A stretch of 64,000 bases of DNA from Candidatus Woesearchaeota archaeon (GTDB taxonomy: Archaea > Nanobdellota > Nanobdellia > Woesearchaeales > GCA-2686295): contig CALDOJ010000007.1 in the NCBI GenBank assembly GCA_937912225.1, positions 1 through 64,000 of the forward strand, written 5' to 3'. The notes under the pieces are model-generated. The model searched no databases, was not told where the DNA came from, and worked only from the letters and a program-made list of their open reading frames with translations. Below are positions 32,462 through 41,251 of the stretch, one piece after another. Position 1 is the first letter of the stretch. Every line of letters starts with the position of its first letter. A program made the translations under genes and the position numbers.

Positions 32462-32713
32462 ATGAAACTAAAAAACTTATTCAAAAATCTTGGAAAGAAT
32501 CTTCTTGCATTTATTATAGGACTTATTACAGGAGTCGTTATTTCAGTCATTTATACTTTGAAATTTGTAATACCTTCAATTGCTTTAAAAGCAGGATTGA
32601 GCGTTATCATTCTACTTCCAATAATGTTAATTCTATATGGTTTAATATTTGGAATTATAGGCGGATTAATTGGAATAATTATTTATCAAATTAGAAAACG
32701 TTTGAGAAAATAG
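32462..32713 (+). CDS. small membrane protein
   Basis: An 83-residue protein with a basic N-terminus, two long hydrophobic segments (about 14-35 and 44-75) rich in Gly and Ile, and a basic C-terminus. It has the glycine-zipper look of small membrane oligomers (IGLITGVVI, IFGIIGGLIGII). TATA is 26 bases before the ATG, so leaderless. Function not recognised. Confidence 0.6.
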   Translation: MKLKNLFKNLGKNLLAFIIGLITGVVISVIYTLKFVIPSIALKAGLSVIILLPIMLILYGLIFGIIGGLIGIIIYQIRKRLRK

Positions 32714-32714
32714 T

Positions 32715-33800
32715 TTAAAATATTGTCCAAAGAACTAAAGATACAACCACAATCACAGGAATTGTAACAATTAGACCGTTCTTACTAAATTCTCTCCAAG
32801 AAATATGATAACCTTTTTCTTTGATTAAATGCATCCACATAAGCCCTGCTAATGAACCTGAAATCATTAAATTCGCTCCGATGTTTGAACCAATAATAGT
32901 TGCGTAAACAAGAGGTTCGATATTCACAATTGATAATCCTGCAAGAATTGAACTCATAAGAATTGTTGCAGGAAGATTGTTAATCAAAGCTGATAATAAT
33001 GAACTAATTAAAACTGCCAAGAATATAGCTATGAATGATTCGCTTGAAGTAATTAATGAAATTATTTTTCCTAAAGGAATAAAACTAACTAACACAAAAA
33101 GAACTGAAACACCAACTATAATTTTCCAAGGCATTTTCTTAATCAAAGAAATTCGATCATATTTTGTTAAAATAAGCATTAAAATAACTGCAAACAAACT
33201 ATAAACCCATAAAGAAAATCTGTGAACAGGTTCAAAAATTGCTAAAACTATTATTAAACCTAACAATAATAAAGAAAGCTTTAATTCATATTTATCTTCA
33301 ATTAAATTTCTAGTATCAACATCTTTAACAGAAAAAGTTTGTTTAATTTCTTTGTTAAATAAAAGTCTTAAAATAATATATTCAACAATTAAAGCAATAA
33401 TCATAGGAATAAAAAGCACATCTAAAAATCGCATAAAAGAAACTCCAATAACATCTGCAATCATAATATTGGTTAAATTACCAAACAAATGACCTAAAGA
33501 CCCAGTATTAGCTACAAAAAACAACATGAATAAATAAGCTTTAGGATGTTTGTTATGGTGCAAACCAATATGTAAAATAAAAGGAGTTAAAGTCAAAATA
33601 ACTATATCATTAGCAGTGAAGAAAGTAATTCCTGCAACAACTAAGAACAAATAATTAAACAGTTTTAAACCATCATATCTAGCGAGTTTGGTCGTTTTAT
33701 ATACACACCATTTAAAGAAACCAGATTTTTCTAAAGCAAAAGAAATTATTGAAAAAGAAATAAAAAAAACCAATACTTGCCAGGGAAAAATCAACATCAT
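32715..33800 (-). CDS. ArsB/NhaD-type ion transporter
   Basis: A 361-residue membrane protein with about ten hydrophobic spans. TANDIVILTLTPFIL and ANTGSLGHLFGNLTNIM in the first half, and INNLPATILMSS and GSNIGANLMISGSLAGLMW in the second, are the paired re-entrant motifs of the ion transporter superfamily (ArsB, NhaD, CitM). It is about 60 residues shorter at the N-terminus than typical ArsB (about 420). No arsenic gene is nearby, so the substrate (arsenite, sodium or an anion) stays open. It converges on the preceding gene with one base between. Confidence 0.8.
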   Translation of the reverse strand: MMLIFPWQVLVFFISFSIISFALEKSGFFKWCVYKTTKLARYDGLKLFNYLFLVVAGITFFTANDIVILTLTPFILHIGLHHNKHPKAYLFMLFFVANTGSLGHLFGNLTNIMIADVIGVSFMRFLDVLFIPMIIALIVEYIILRLLFNKEIKQTFSVKDVDTRNLIEDKYELKLSLLLLGLIIVLAIFEPVHRFSLWVYSLFAVILMLILTKYDRISLIKKMPWKIIVGVSVLFVLVSFIPLGKIISLITSSESFIAIFLAVLISSLLSALINNLPATILMSSILAGLSIVNIEPLVYATIIGSNIGANLMISGSLAGLMWMHLIKEKGYHISWREFSKNGLIVTIPVIVVVSLVLWTIF

Positions 33801-33840
33801 TAATTAATTATTATTTAAAGACTTTATAAGATTTATGAAT

Positions 33841-34539
33841 TCAACTCTTACGCATCTTCTCATCCCATGTTTGTTCTAAATGTTTTACATGAATTGAAGT
33901 ATCGCACAAAGGTTGAACATCCATCCTGTCTAAATCACTAAAGAAATACATATCGTCAAAACCTTTTGCATCTTTTTCAACTCGAAACTTAATTCTTTCA
34001 AAAATAGAACGATTAATTAAAACGCAACCAAGCCCACCACCAATAATAGGAATTAATTTTTTCTCTTTAACTTCTTCCATTAACATTCTTCGCGCTTGAC
34101 CATCTTCTAAAGCATAAAGAACTGGAACTTCTTGCATCCCTAAGTCCTTATCACCATCTTTAACTTTCATTAATTTTGTATAAAGAGCAGATACGACTTT
34201 AGCCCTGTGAAAAATTAATCTTTGAATAATATCTTTAGGAGGAATTATATCTTGTTCTAAACTTAAAAAATAATCATAACCACCTGCTAAAGCTTTGTCT
34301 CGTAGAAGATTTCTACATTCGGCTAAACGTTCTTTAACTCCTTTTTTAAAAGGAACTTTATGACAAGTTAAACCATAACTTTCAATTTTTTTAGCATAGT
34401 CATCACCCTCAGAGTTATCAATTAATAAAACATCATAATTCTTGTAAGAAAGTTTCTTGACTCGTTTTGCAAACTCTTTCAAACAATATTCTTTATGGTC
34501 GCTAGTTGGACATCCGACAAGGACTTTTGGCTCTGACAT
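33841..34539 (-). CDS. family 2-like glycosyltransferase
   Basis: A 232-residue GT-A fold protein: VLVGCPTSDHKEYCL start, YDVLLIDNS strand, the helix with RLAECRNLLRDKAL, and the metal/nucleotide-sugar motif LEQDIIPP, an acidic xED-type variant of DxD. SALYTKLM, an IIGGGLGCVLINRS strand and a C-terminal VKHLEQTW follow, as in GT2 enzymes. Cytoplasmic, no membrane span. It has no linked glycan genes in the window, so the acceptor is unknown. Confidence 0.7.
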   Translation of the reverse strand: MSEPKVLVGCPTSDHKEYCLKEFAKRVKKLSYKNYDVLLIDNSEGDDYAKKIESYGLTCHKVPFKKGVKERLAECRNLLRDKALAGGYDYFLSLEQDIIPPKDIIQRLIFHRAKVVSALYTKLMKVKDGDKDLGMQEVPVLYALEDGQARRMLMEEVKEKKLIPIIGGGLGCVLINRSIFERIKFRVEKDAKGFDDMYFFSDLDRMDVQPLCDTSIHVKHLEQTWDEKMRKS

Positions 34540-34581
34540 AAAATAACAAACTAAGAACTATTTTTTATATTTTCCTATTTT

Positions 34582-34947
34582 TCAATCAAAAACATCAAAT
34601 GTGTCATCTAAATATTGTTTAGTTTCAATAGCAGTCTTTTTGTACCACAAATAACCGCCCAAAGCCAAACAAGTAACACCCATAGTAATATTTGGAACTG
34701 CAAAAACATAATTAAAAGAATGCCACAAATCAGGAATAGATAAAACCTGCTCGTTCAACATTTTAACCACATCACCACTATTAGAACTGGCCTTATGCAA
34801 AACATCAAGATAAGCATCAAACGCTGTACCAACAGTTATTTTCGCTTCTTTAAACGATAAATCGTGCCTAATAGCATGAACTATTCCATCTATGCCTGAA
34901 TAAGTTGATAAAGCACCAATTCCTACAAATATTTTATCTTTAATCAT
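34582..34947 (-). CDS. small membrane protein cotranscribed with histidine kinase
   Basis: A 121-residue protein with a short hydrophobic start (IFVGIGALSTYSGI), a polar centre, and a C-terminal span (about 80-104). Its ATG overlaps the kinase stop by four bases, so it is translated with the two-component pair and may be a signalling partner. Function not recognised. Confidence 0.55.
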   Translation of the reverse strand: MIKDKIFVGIGALSTYSGIDGIVHAIRHDLSFKEAKITVGTAFDAYLDVLHKASSNSGDVVKMLNEQVLSIPDLWHSFNYVFAVPNITMGVTCLALGGYLWYKKTAIETKQYLDDTFDVFD

Positions 34948-36419
34948 TTTGGCAATGTAACAATAAACCTCGTTCCTTTCTTTGGTAATGATTCAACAGT
35001 AATAGTTCCTTTATGTAATTCTACAATATGTTTAACAATTGCTAAACCTAGGCCAGTTCCACTCTTACTACTTGTTCGATAATCTTCAATTCTATAAAAC
35101 TTATCAAATAATTTCTCCAAATGATCTTTTTCAATTCCAGGACCATCATCCTCAATACAAAACAACCATTCTTTTTTAAGATTCTTTGCAGTAAGAGTTA
35201 TTTTTGAAGTTGCATATTTCTCAGCATTATGAAAAATATTTATGAATACTTGCTTAAACTTATTAATATCGGCTCGAACAAAAAATTTTTTAGGAATATT
35301 ATTAATTACTTTCAAACCTTTCTCTTCAGCAACTGTTGAATAAAGATTATCTTTGATTAATTTGGATAAATCAAATTCTTCAATTTTCAATCTTACTTTC
35401 TTAGCTTCTAATTTTGAAAGACCAAGTATATCTTCAATTAAACCTTTTAAACGAGTACTTTCATCTTCAACTATCTTAATCATTCCGGATTGTTTTCTAG
35501 ATAATTTGCCGGCTTTTCCTTGTTTTAACAAAGCCAAATACAATTTAATGCTAGTCAAAGGAGTTCTTAATTCATGACTAACAGTACTTACAAAATCATC
35601 CTTCATTTCGCCCAGTTCTTTCTCGTGAATGTATTGCTGTTTAGCTTGACCAAGTCGAACTCTTAAAGTTGCTTTATCAACTAATTTTAGAAATATAATG
35701 CTTGTAAACAATAAAATGCTTAGAAATGGAAACGGATGAGCTATAATTCTTAAGTCTCCATCAACACTATTAAAAAACACGAAATTAATGACATTCATAA
35801 TTGGAGCAACCATATATATTAAAAATGCGATAACAACTTCTGTAGCATATTTACCGGCTTTATTAAAGTCCTTAAGAATGTAGAATACTGGACTAAATAA
35901 AACCAATATTTTCAAAAGTAAAAAGAATAAATAACCAACTTCAACTCTAAAAAAAGCAGTCGGATTAGCTGCTAGTTTCAAAAGCCAAAAAACCTCTATT
36001 ATAATAGCAATGAAAACTAACACTCCTAATTCTAAAGAAACTTTTTTCTTAAACTTTTCAAACTTATCTGCAAAGACAGGATAAATAAAACCATTAGCCA
36101 GTAAAATTAACGCGAATAATTCTAAAGTATTATCAAGAATTGGCAAGTACGGACTTAGCAAATACAATTTAACTTGTCCAAAAACAATAATGCACAGAAC
36201 ACCAGTCATTATTAATTTGTCTATCATTAAAGCTGAAAAACCAAGCATTAAATATTTCAAATTCTCTTTTTTAGAACGACCATACTCGCTAATAATCATA
36301 TAAGTTACAATTGTAAACAGAATCAATTCCAAAAATATTTTTAGAAGTTCCCCACCTTCAGTTGCTAAGAATCTATTAATTAAGTGAAAAACATTTATTA
36401 GGAGTTGGGCAATAACCAT
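34944..36419 (-). CDS. sensor histidine kinase
   Basis: A 491-residue kinase. The N-terminal 255 residues hold about seven hydrophobic spans, followed by a short coiled coil. The phospho-acceptor His is in SHELRTPLTS (about residue 275), then the ATPase domain with N box NIFHNAEKYA, G1 EDDGPGIE, F box FDKFYRI and G2 GTGLGLAIVKH. There is no separate periplasmic sensor domain, so signals are probably sensed in the membrane. It follows the response regulator by 37 bases in the same operon. Confidence 0.93.
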   Translation of the reverse strand: MVIAQLLINVFHLINRFLATEGGELLKIFLELILFTIVTYMIISEYGRSKKENLKYLMLGFSALMIDKLIMTGVLCIIVFGQVKLYLLSPYLPILDNTLELFALILLANGFIYPVFADKFEKFKKKVSLELGVLVFIAIIIEVFWLLKLAANPTAFFRVEVGYLFFLLLKILVLFSPVFYILKDFNKAGKYATEVVIAFLIYMVAPIMNVINFVFFNSVDGDLRIIAHPFPFLSILLFTSIIFLKLVDKATLRVRLGQAKQQYIHEKELGEMKDDFVSTVSHELRTPLTSIKLYLALLKQGKAGKLSRKQSGMIKIVEDESTRLKGLIEDILGLSKLEAKKVRLKIEEFDLSKLIKDNLYSTVAEEKGLKVINNIPKKFFVRADINKFKQVFINIFHNAEKYATSKITLTAKNLKKEWLFCIEDDGPGIEKDHLEKLFDKFYRIEDYRTSSKSGTGLGLAIVKHIVELHKGTITVESLPKKGTRFIVTLPK

Positions 36420-36456
36420 GTTTAAAACCTATAAGTTTTTCACCTCTTTTGAAAAA

Positions 36457-36822
36457 CTACTTCTTTTTTAAGGCTTGCTCAATAACATGTAATAATTCAT
36501 CAGGCTCGAAAGGTTTCATAATATAATCATCCGCATCTAAATCCATGCCAATATCTTCATCTGCTTGTTCGCTCTTAGAAGTAACCATAATAATTTTGGT
36601 GTTTGATAAATTCTTATCATCTCGCAATTTCTGACAAACTTCATAACCAGACATATGAGGCAACATGATATCTAAAAGAATAACATCAGGTCGAATTTTA
36701 GAAGCCATACTCAAACCAGCAGTTCCAGTCTCGGCAATAAATACTTTGAATTCATCTTTTAAAATAATCTTTTCTGCATTAGCAATATGCTCTTCATCTT
36801 CAATAATTAGAATTGTTTTCAT
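36457..36822 (-). CDS. response regulator receiver protein (CheY-like)
   Basis: A 121-residue single-domain receiver: acidic pair Glu8-Asp9, phospho-acceptor Asp51 in LLDIMLPHMSG, Thr81 and Lys103 (MKPF). There is no DNA-binding output domain, so it acts by protein contact. It heads the operon with the histidine kinase, which is its likely phosphate donor. Confidence 0.93.
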   Translation of the reverse strand: MKTILIIEDEEHIANAEKIILKDEFKVFIAETGTAGLSMASKIRPDVILLDIMLPHMSGYEVCQKLRDDKNLSNTKIIMVTSKSEQADEDIGMDLDADDYIMKPFEPDELLHVIEQALKKK

Positions 36823-36938
36823 CTTAACCTCAAGTCATAGAATGTTAGCATGTTTTAAAAATTTTTTCAATTTCAAAGTTAAATATTAACTCGTATTAAA
36901 CAGAAAAGTTTTTATACTATAAATATAGAAAATGAAGT

Positions 36939-38402
36939 ATGTTTGACAATATACCCAATCAAGTCTCTGAGTCTATAGAACTAGAATTAAAAAAAGGAAA
37001 ACATGAAGCACTAGGAAAAATAAAAAATCAAACTCATGGATTTATTACTGGCATTATAAAAAGTATTAGTAAACATCGAAAAATAATTTATTTTAGTACT
37101 GCATTAATGAGTCTAAGCAATATACCGCTTCAAGCTATGACTCAAATAACAGCCGATAAATTTAATGAAGCAGGAGAAACAGGAACACTTCTTCAAAATG
37201 AAAATAAAAGAAATTTAGAGCTACAAAGAGCATTAGAACAGATCACGAATCCTACTACTCAAGATAGTCTTGCTTTAAATGAATCTTATGCTAAATTAGA
37301 TAGTCTTGTTAAAACCGCTGAAACACAATTAGAAGAAGCGTTTTTATCATTTGAAAATGATTTAGATATGTTAATTTATGACGATAAAGTTGATCAAATT
37401 AAAAAAGATATCATCATAATTATTGATTTTGCAACAAGAGCAAATAATAAAGATATGCTTGAAAAAGCCGAAGAAATGCAAGCTTATACAAAAGATCTTT
37501 TTCAAAAAAGAATAATTGCCTCACATTTAATTGCTGAAGCTAATGCACATGCACAAGCAGGCAATGTAAAAGAAGCAAGAAAAAGCCTTGAAAAAACATT
37601 TAATTTACTTAAAAACTATCCTCATTTAGAATGGTATGTTGTTGATAATTATATAAAAATATTCTTCTACTTATCATATGATGTTAAAAAAGATGTTGAT
37701 CGTGGAGATTATGACAGAATTCAAACCGATCTTAATGAAATGGCTAAATTAGTTAAACACGATAATCTAGATCCTACAAAACAAGCAATACTTCAAGAAG
37801 GAATTAATAAAGAAATTGCAAGCATGGCAGAAGAAATGTTAAAGAATGCTTTACAAAGTGCTGATTGGAGTCATTATGACAAAATGGAAGAAACACTTAG
37901 TAGAATGCATAAGGAATTAGGACACCTTGACATTGACTCACTTAAATCAGTTTATCATCCAAAATTAGCTCAAATAATGATGGACGCTGCTTTAAAAGAA
38001 TCTAAACATGGAGCATATGATGCTTCAAAATTTGATGTTGCAATTGAGATTGTTAAACGTTCAGAAATGAATTTTTTTAATCAAACAAAAATCCATAGCG
38101 ATGCTAGATATCAAATAGGTATTGATATGATGAACCATATTGAGTCGGAAGTTTCCAAAGGAAATTATAAAGAAGCTTTAGAGTTTCTTGAGAGTAAAGA
38201 GAAAACTTATTGGAAAGGAACTATGAATGATTTAAGAACTAATTTAGCCAATAATTTACATGCACAAGCTAAAGCTTCAGGAAGTGTAGAAAAAGCACAA
38301 AAAATGCTAGATTGGGCAAATATATTTGAGAAAGGCAGAAGTTTAGGCGCTAAAATAGGAGCCAAATTATGGGGCCATAGTCAAAAATTCTTAGGCAGAT
38401 AA
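36939..38402 (+). CDS. long helical repeat protein with one membrane-like segment
   Basis: A 487-residue protein. After about 45 polar residues there is a short hydrophobic stretch (KIIYFSTALMSLSNIPLQAM, about 48-67), then an almost entirely helical body with TPR-like units (EANAHAQAGNVKEARKSLEKTF, HIESEVSKGNYKEALEFLESKE). It may be a tail-out membrane-anchored scaffold. Sequence family not recognised. TATA (TTTATACTATAAATA, about 36909-36923) precedes the ATG. Confidence 0.6.
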   Translation: MFDNIPNQVSESIELELKKGKHEALGKIKNQTHGFITGIIKSISKHRKIIYFSTALMSLSNIPLQAMTQITADKFNEAGETGTLLQNENKRNLELQRALEQITNPTTQDSLALNESYAKLDSLVKTAETQLEEAFLSFENDLDMLIYDDKVDQIKKDIIIIIDFATRANNKDMLEKAEEMQAYTKDLFQKRIIASHLIAEANAHAQAGNVKEARKSLEKTFNLLKNYPHLEWYVVDNYIKIFFYLSYDVKKDVDRGDYDRIQTDLNEMAKLVKHDNLDPTKQAILQEGINKEIASMAEEMLKNALQSADWSHYDKMEETLSRMHKELGHLDIDSLKSVYHPKLAQIMMDAALKESKHGAYDASKFDVAIEIVKRSEMNFFNQTKIHSDARYQIGIDMMNHIESEVSKGNYKEALEFLESKEKTYWKGTMNDLRTNLANNLHAQAKASGSVEKAQKMLDWANIFEKGRSLGAKIGAKLWGHSQKFLGR

Positions 38403-38422
38403 CTAAATAAATATTTCTATCA

Positions 38423-38439
38423 TTGCTTAAAACTTTTAG
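38423..38439 (+). repeat. imperfect third copy of the GCTTAAAA-TTTTA dyad
   Basis: TTGCTTAAAACTTTTAG differs at a single central base from 40325-40341 (TTGCTTAAAAGTTTTAG). It lies in the 148-base convergent gap after the helical repeat gene, about 70 bases from the inverted copy at 38511. Confidence 0.5.
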
Positions 38440-38510
38440 AAATTAATTTTAAGGCATTTATTGTTAATCCAATATATTGCACTTACAACAAATAGTATTT
38501 TTTAGCACAT

Positions 38511-38533
38511 TAAAACTTTTAAGCAAAAACCAA
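38511..38533 (-). repeat. left arm of a 23-base inverted repeat around xerA
   Basis: Read on the minus strand, 38533-38511 is identical over 23 bases to 40318-40340 on the plus strand; both contain GGTTTTTGCTTAAAAG followed by TTTTA. The core GCTTAAAA-G-TTTTA is itself nearly palindromic. It lies between two convergent genes. Confidence 0.7.
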
Positions 38534-38550
38534 ACTTTTTAGAAACAAAA

Positions 38551-39123
38551 TTAATTAGCCAATTTTTCTAAAGAATCGGCTATTTCAGGTTTTAAATAAT
38601 CTATTCGATCACACCAAACAGATTCACCACAACCAAAGAGGTCTTTCTCCAAATGGTCGCAATTAGCAGATATTTGAGCTAAATCAACATTTCTAGAAGC
38701 ATTATATACTAAAAAAAGACCATATATGACTCCTGTAGGAACTGCAACTTCAGGCGCAATAATTGCCATTCCAGTAATTCCAGCAGTAGAATAAACTACT
38801 GCATTAGATAAACCAGCAGTTTTTTTGTTTTCAGTTTGTTCATAAGTTTTTATTTCATTTAAAGCAGAAACCATTTCAGCCATAAATTTATCATAAACTG
38901 CTTTAGAAGCAACATTACCAGAAACATAGTTTTCCAATAAAGAAATAACTGGTTTACTTTCAAGAACAAAATGTTCGCAACAATAATCAACAATCACACC
39001 ATCAACTAATTCTAGAATCATTTCGTCAATTTCAGCAATTGTGCTTTCTAATGTCATTGCATCTTTCCCCATTGCAAAATTTAGTAAAATCTTTTTTTTC
39101 TTAAAACTATGTATTTCATACAA
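38551..39123 (-). CDS. hypothetical protein with a hydrophobic segment
   Basis: A 190-residue protein with a polar helical N-terminal 100 residues, a hydrophobic stretch (NAVVYSTAGITGMAIIAPEVAVPTG, about 106-135) and a polar C-terminus with two cysteines. Not recognised. It lies inside the inverted-repeat-bounded segment, divergent from the xerA pair. Its AGGGGTTT sequence just before ATG may act as ribosome site. Confidence 0.55.
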   Translation of the reverse strand: MYEIHSFKKKKILLNFAMGKDAMTLESTIAEIDEMILELVDGVIVDYCCEHFVLESKPVISLLENYVSGNVASKAVYDKFMAEMVSALNEIKTYEQTENKKTAGLSNAVVYSTAGITGMAIIAPEVAVPTGVIYGLFLVYNASRNVDLAQISANCDHLEKDLFGCGESVWCDRIDYLKPEIADSLEKLAN

Positions 39124-39252
39124 AAACCCCTGCCTTTTTTAGCAAAATAGGGCTTAAAATACATTTGTCGACGAGAAACGCAACATTTATATACCTTAAG
39201 GTTCGTATAATGTATATTAACCGTAGTTTTGCAAAGGTAATGAGGTGATAGA

Positions 39253-39504
39253 ATGAGTCAAACAATACAAAAGCCACAACAACGTAGTGGAAAATCAGTA
39301 GTTGGTAAAGAAGTAATAGTAGGAATTCTATGTTTAGGATTAGGCGGATATAATTTGGCCAATCATTTTGGATATATTAGTTTAAATTTTCAAGCGCCAC
39401 AACTAGCAGGAAATATCTTACTAACACTAGCAGGCATATTCTTGTTAATACAAGCATACAAGCTATTTAAACATGATTACGTAAAATCAATATTCTTACA
39501 TTAA
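39253..39504 (+). CDS. small membrane protein cotranscribed with xerA
   Basis: An 83-residue protein with a polar N-terminus and two hydrophobic segments (EVIVGILCLGLGGYNLANH, AGNILLTLAGIFLLIQAY). AGGTGAT lies before the ATG. It ends one base before xerA begins, so the two share a transcript from the TATA at about 39185-39195. Function not recognised. Confidence 0.6.
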   Translation: MSQTIQKPQQRSGKSVVGKEVIVGILCLGLGGYNLANHFGYISLNFQAPQLAGNILLTLAGIFLLIQAYKLFKHDYVKSIFLH

Positions 39505-39505
39505 G

Positions 39506-40312
39506 ATGCTTGAAAAGCTCGAAATAGAGCTAAAATTACGTGGTTTTAGTTCGCAAACAGTAAAAGCCTATAGTTATTATAATAGGCTATTTCTTCAATT
39601 TATACACAAGAATGAAGAACATATTACTGAAAATGATATTAAAAAATATCTTTCTTATTTGATTTCTGATAAAAGACAAGCATCATCAAGTGTGGCTCTT
39701 ATTAAAGCAGCTCTGAAGTTCTATTACGACGAGATAATGCATAAGAACATAGTTAATATAAAAACGCCTAAAATCCCTAAAAAACTACCCACAATACTAT
39801 CTAGAGACGAGATTAAGGCTTTAATTAAATTCGCTTCTACAAATAAGAGCAAATTAATCATAAAACTACTATATTCTTCAGGAATTAGGGTGTCAGAACT
39901 AGTAAATATGAAAGTAAAAGATTTGGAATTAAGTAGAAAAACTGCATGGGTACGTTCAGGTAAAGGTTCTAAAGATCGTTTGATAATACTTTCAGAGAGA
40001 TTTGTTAAAGATTTAGAAAAATATATGCTTAAACATAACAACGAGTTATTGTTTCCAGGTCACAAAGGAGCTTTATCGACGAGAAATATACAAAAATTAG
40101 TCCATTTAGCAGCTTACAAAGCAGGCATAAACAAAGTGGTGACTCCACATACACTTAGACATAGTTTTGCAACACATCTGCTTGAAAATGGCACAGACAT
40201 ACGAATGATACAAGAACTTCTAGGCCATTCTAATCTACAAACAACACAAATCTATACTCAAGTATCTTCAGAGGAGAAACTAAAGGTCATAAGTCCATTA
40301 GATAACCTCTAA
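39506..40312 (+). CDS. xerA: XerA tyrosine recombinase
   Basis: A 268-residue site-specific recombinase. An N-terminal SAM-like core-binding domain (1-80) precedes the catalytic domain with Arg128 (SGIRVSEL), Lys153, His215 and Arg218 (HTLRHSFATH), His241 (LLGHSNLQTT) and the nucleophile Tyr250. All six catalytic residues are intact. Archaeal XerA resolves chromosome dimers at dif. The short length without extra domains fits XerA, not an integrase. It is framed by a 23-base inverted repeat, whose relation to the enzyme is untested. Confidence 0.92.
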   Translation: MLEKLEIELKLRGFSSQTVKAYSYYNRLFLQFIHKNEEHITENDIKKYLSYLISDKRQASSSVALIKAALKFYYDEIMHKNIVNIKTPKIPKKLPTILSRDEIKALIKFASTNKSKLIIKLLYSSGIRVSELVNMKVKDLELSRKTAWVRSGKGSKDRLIILSERFVKDLEKYMLKHNNELLFPGHKGALSTRNIQKLVHLAAYKAGINKVVTPHTLRHSFATHLLENGTDIRMIQELLGHSNLQTTQIYTQVSSEEKLKVISPLDNL

Positions 40313-40317
40313 AATAA

Positions 40318-40340
40318 TTGGTTTTTGCTTAAAAGTTTTA
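40318..40340 (+). repeat. right arm of a 23-base inverted repeat around xerA
   Basis: Identical over 23 bases to the minus strand of 38533-38511. It lies in the 25-base convergent gap after xerA and reaches the stop codon of the padR gene. Like the left arm it sits between convergent genes, so a bidirectional terminator role is an alternative to recombination. Confidence 0.7.
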
Positions 40341-40685
40341 GGCCTTGTAATGTTTTCTACTAATTTTCTGCTTCAAACCGTAGAAATAATTACTAAATAA
40401 TTTATACAACGACTCTAACTCTTCACTACCAATATCAGTTAATACATACATCTTTTTTCGACCGAACCTCTTGAACTTGACCAATTTAGTATTTCTTAAT
40501 TTTTTAAGGGCAGGGTAGATTGTTCCAGGAGTTAACATTTGACCTTTTCTACGACCTATTTTCTTTGCAAGATCCTCTCCACAAAGCGATTTCTGGTCGA
40601 GCTCATGCAATATTAAAAAGCTCAAAAAACCCTTTAATTCAAGATATTTAGACTCTTTTTTTTTAGTTTTTTGTTGTTTTGACAT
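40338..40685 (-). CDS. PadR-family transcriptional regulator
   Basis: A 115-residue winged-helix protein. ELKGFLSFLILHELDQKSLCGEDLAKKIG starts the domain, MLTPGTIYPALKKLRNTKLV is the recognition helix and wing approach, and VLTDIGSEELESLYKLF leads into the dimer helix. Both ends are basic. PadR proteins usually repress their own and neighbouring genes. Repeats in its upstream region (40721-40773) are candidate operators. Confidence 0.88.
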   Translation of the reverse strand: MSKQQKTKKKESKYLELKGFLSFLILHELDQKSLCGEDLAKKIGRRKGQMLTPGTIYPALKKLRNTKLVKFKRFGRKKMYVLTDIGSEELESLYKLFSNYFYGLKQKISRKHYKA

Positions 40686-40720
40686 AATTTATTTAAGAGC
40701 TTGTTATTTATAAATTTATT

Positions 40721-40773
40721 GGTCATCAAATATATAGGTCGATAAATATATTGGGTGCCCAATTTATAGGTCG
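40721..40773. promoter_or_regulatory. repeat-rich candidate operator upstream of padR
   Basis: TATAGGTCG occurs at 40733-40741 and 40765-40773, 32 bases apart, with a related TTGGTCAT at 40719-40726. Between them ATTGGG-TG-CCCAAT (40750-40763) is a 6-bp inverted repeat. The cluster lies 36-88 bases upstream of the padR start and could bind PadR itself. Confidence 0.45.
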
Positions 40774-40882
40774 TACAATTTATTATTATACGAACTTCAA
40801 GTATTTTTTTGACTCTTTTTTGTGCTTATTAATCAATATCAAAGTGAGGGTTTATAAGTAAAACAACATTTCCAAAAAAACC

Positions 40883-41251
40883 ATGAGCTATATAGAAAAA
40901 ATTGTTAATGAAACAGCAGAAGAGTATATGGACGACTATGAAGGATGGAATGTAATGGAGTGTGCAAAAGAGATAAACAATAAATTCGCACCCAAAGTAA
41001 ATAAAGCAACCAAAAAAAGGATGAACTATTCAATAGCTGCATTAACCATCTCCACAGTATTGATGCTTACAAGCTATAAAGGAGAGCTTGTTTTAGGCAA
41101 ATATAGTATTGCTCCTCCTCTAATAGCTGCAACTTATTTATTTACAACTGTATTAAAAAACAACGAGTTTGTGTTTAGTGATTATGAAGATAGATTGAAA
41201 CAGTATGCACGAGAAAGAATCTATGCTCGAAATGATCAAAGTGAGGATTAA
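40883..41251 (+). CDS. membrane protein with two spans
   Basis: A 122-residue protein: acidic helical N-terminus (ETAEEYMDDYEGWNVMECAKEI), two hydrophobic segments (about 52-66 and 76-93), and a charged C-terminus. Not recognised. TATA-like TTTATAAG precedes the ATG by about 30 bases. It ends in a four-base overlap with the convergent regulator-like gene. Confidence 0.55.
   Translation: MSYIEKIVNETAEEYMDDYEGWNVMECAKEINNKFAPKVNKATKKRMNYSIAALTISTVLMLTSYKGELVLGKYSIAPPLIAATYLFTTVLKNNEFVFSDYEDRLKQYARERIYARNDQSED

Noticed and set aside
38511..40340. The inverted repeat arms as XerA dif sites
   Set aside because: dif sites have two 11-base arms around a 6-base centre; here the dyad is GCTTAAAA around one base, so a dif assignment is not supported.
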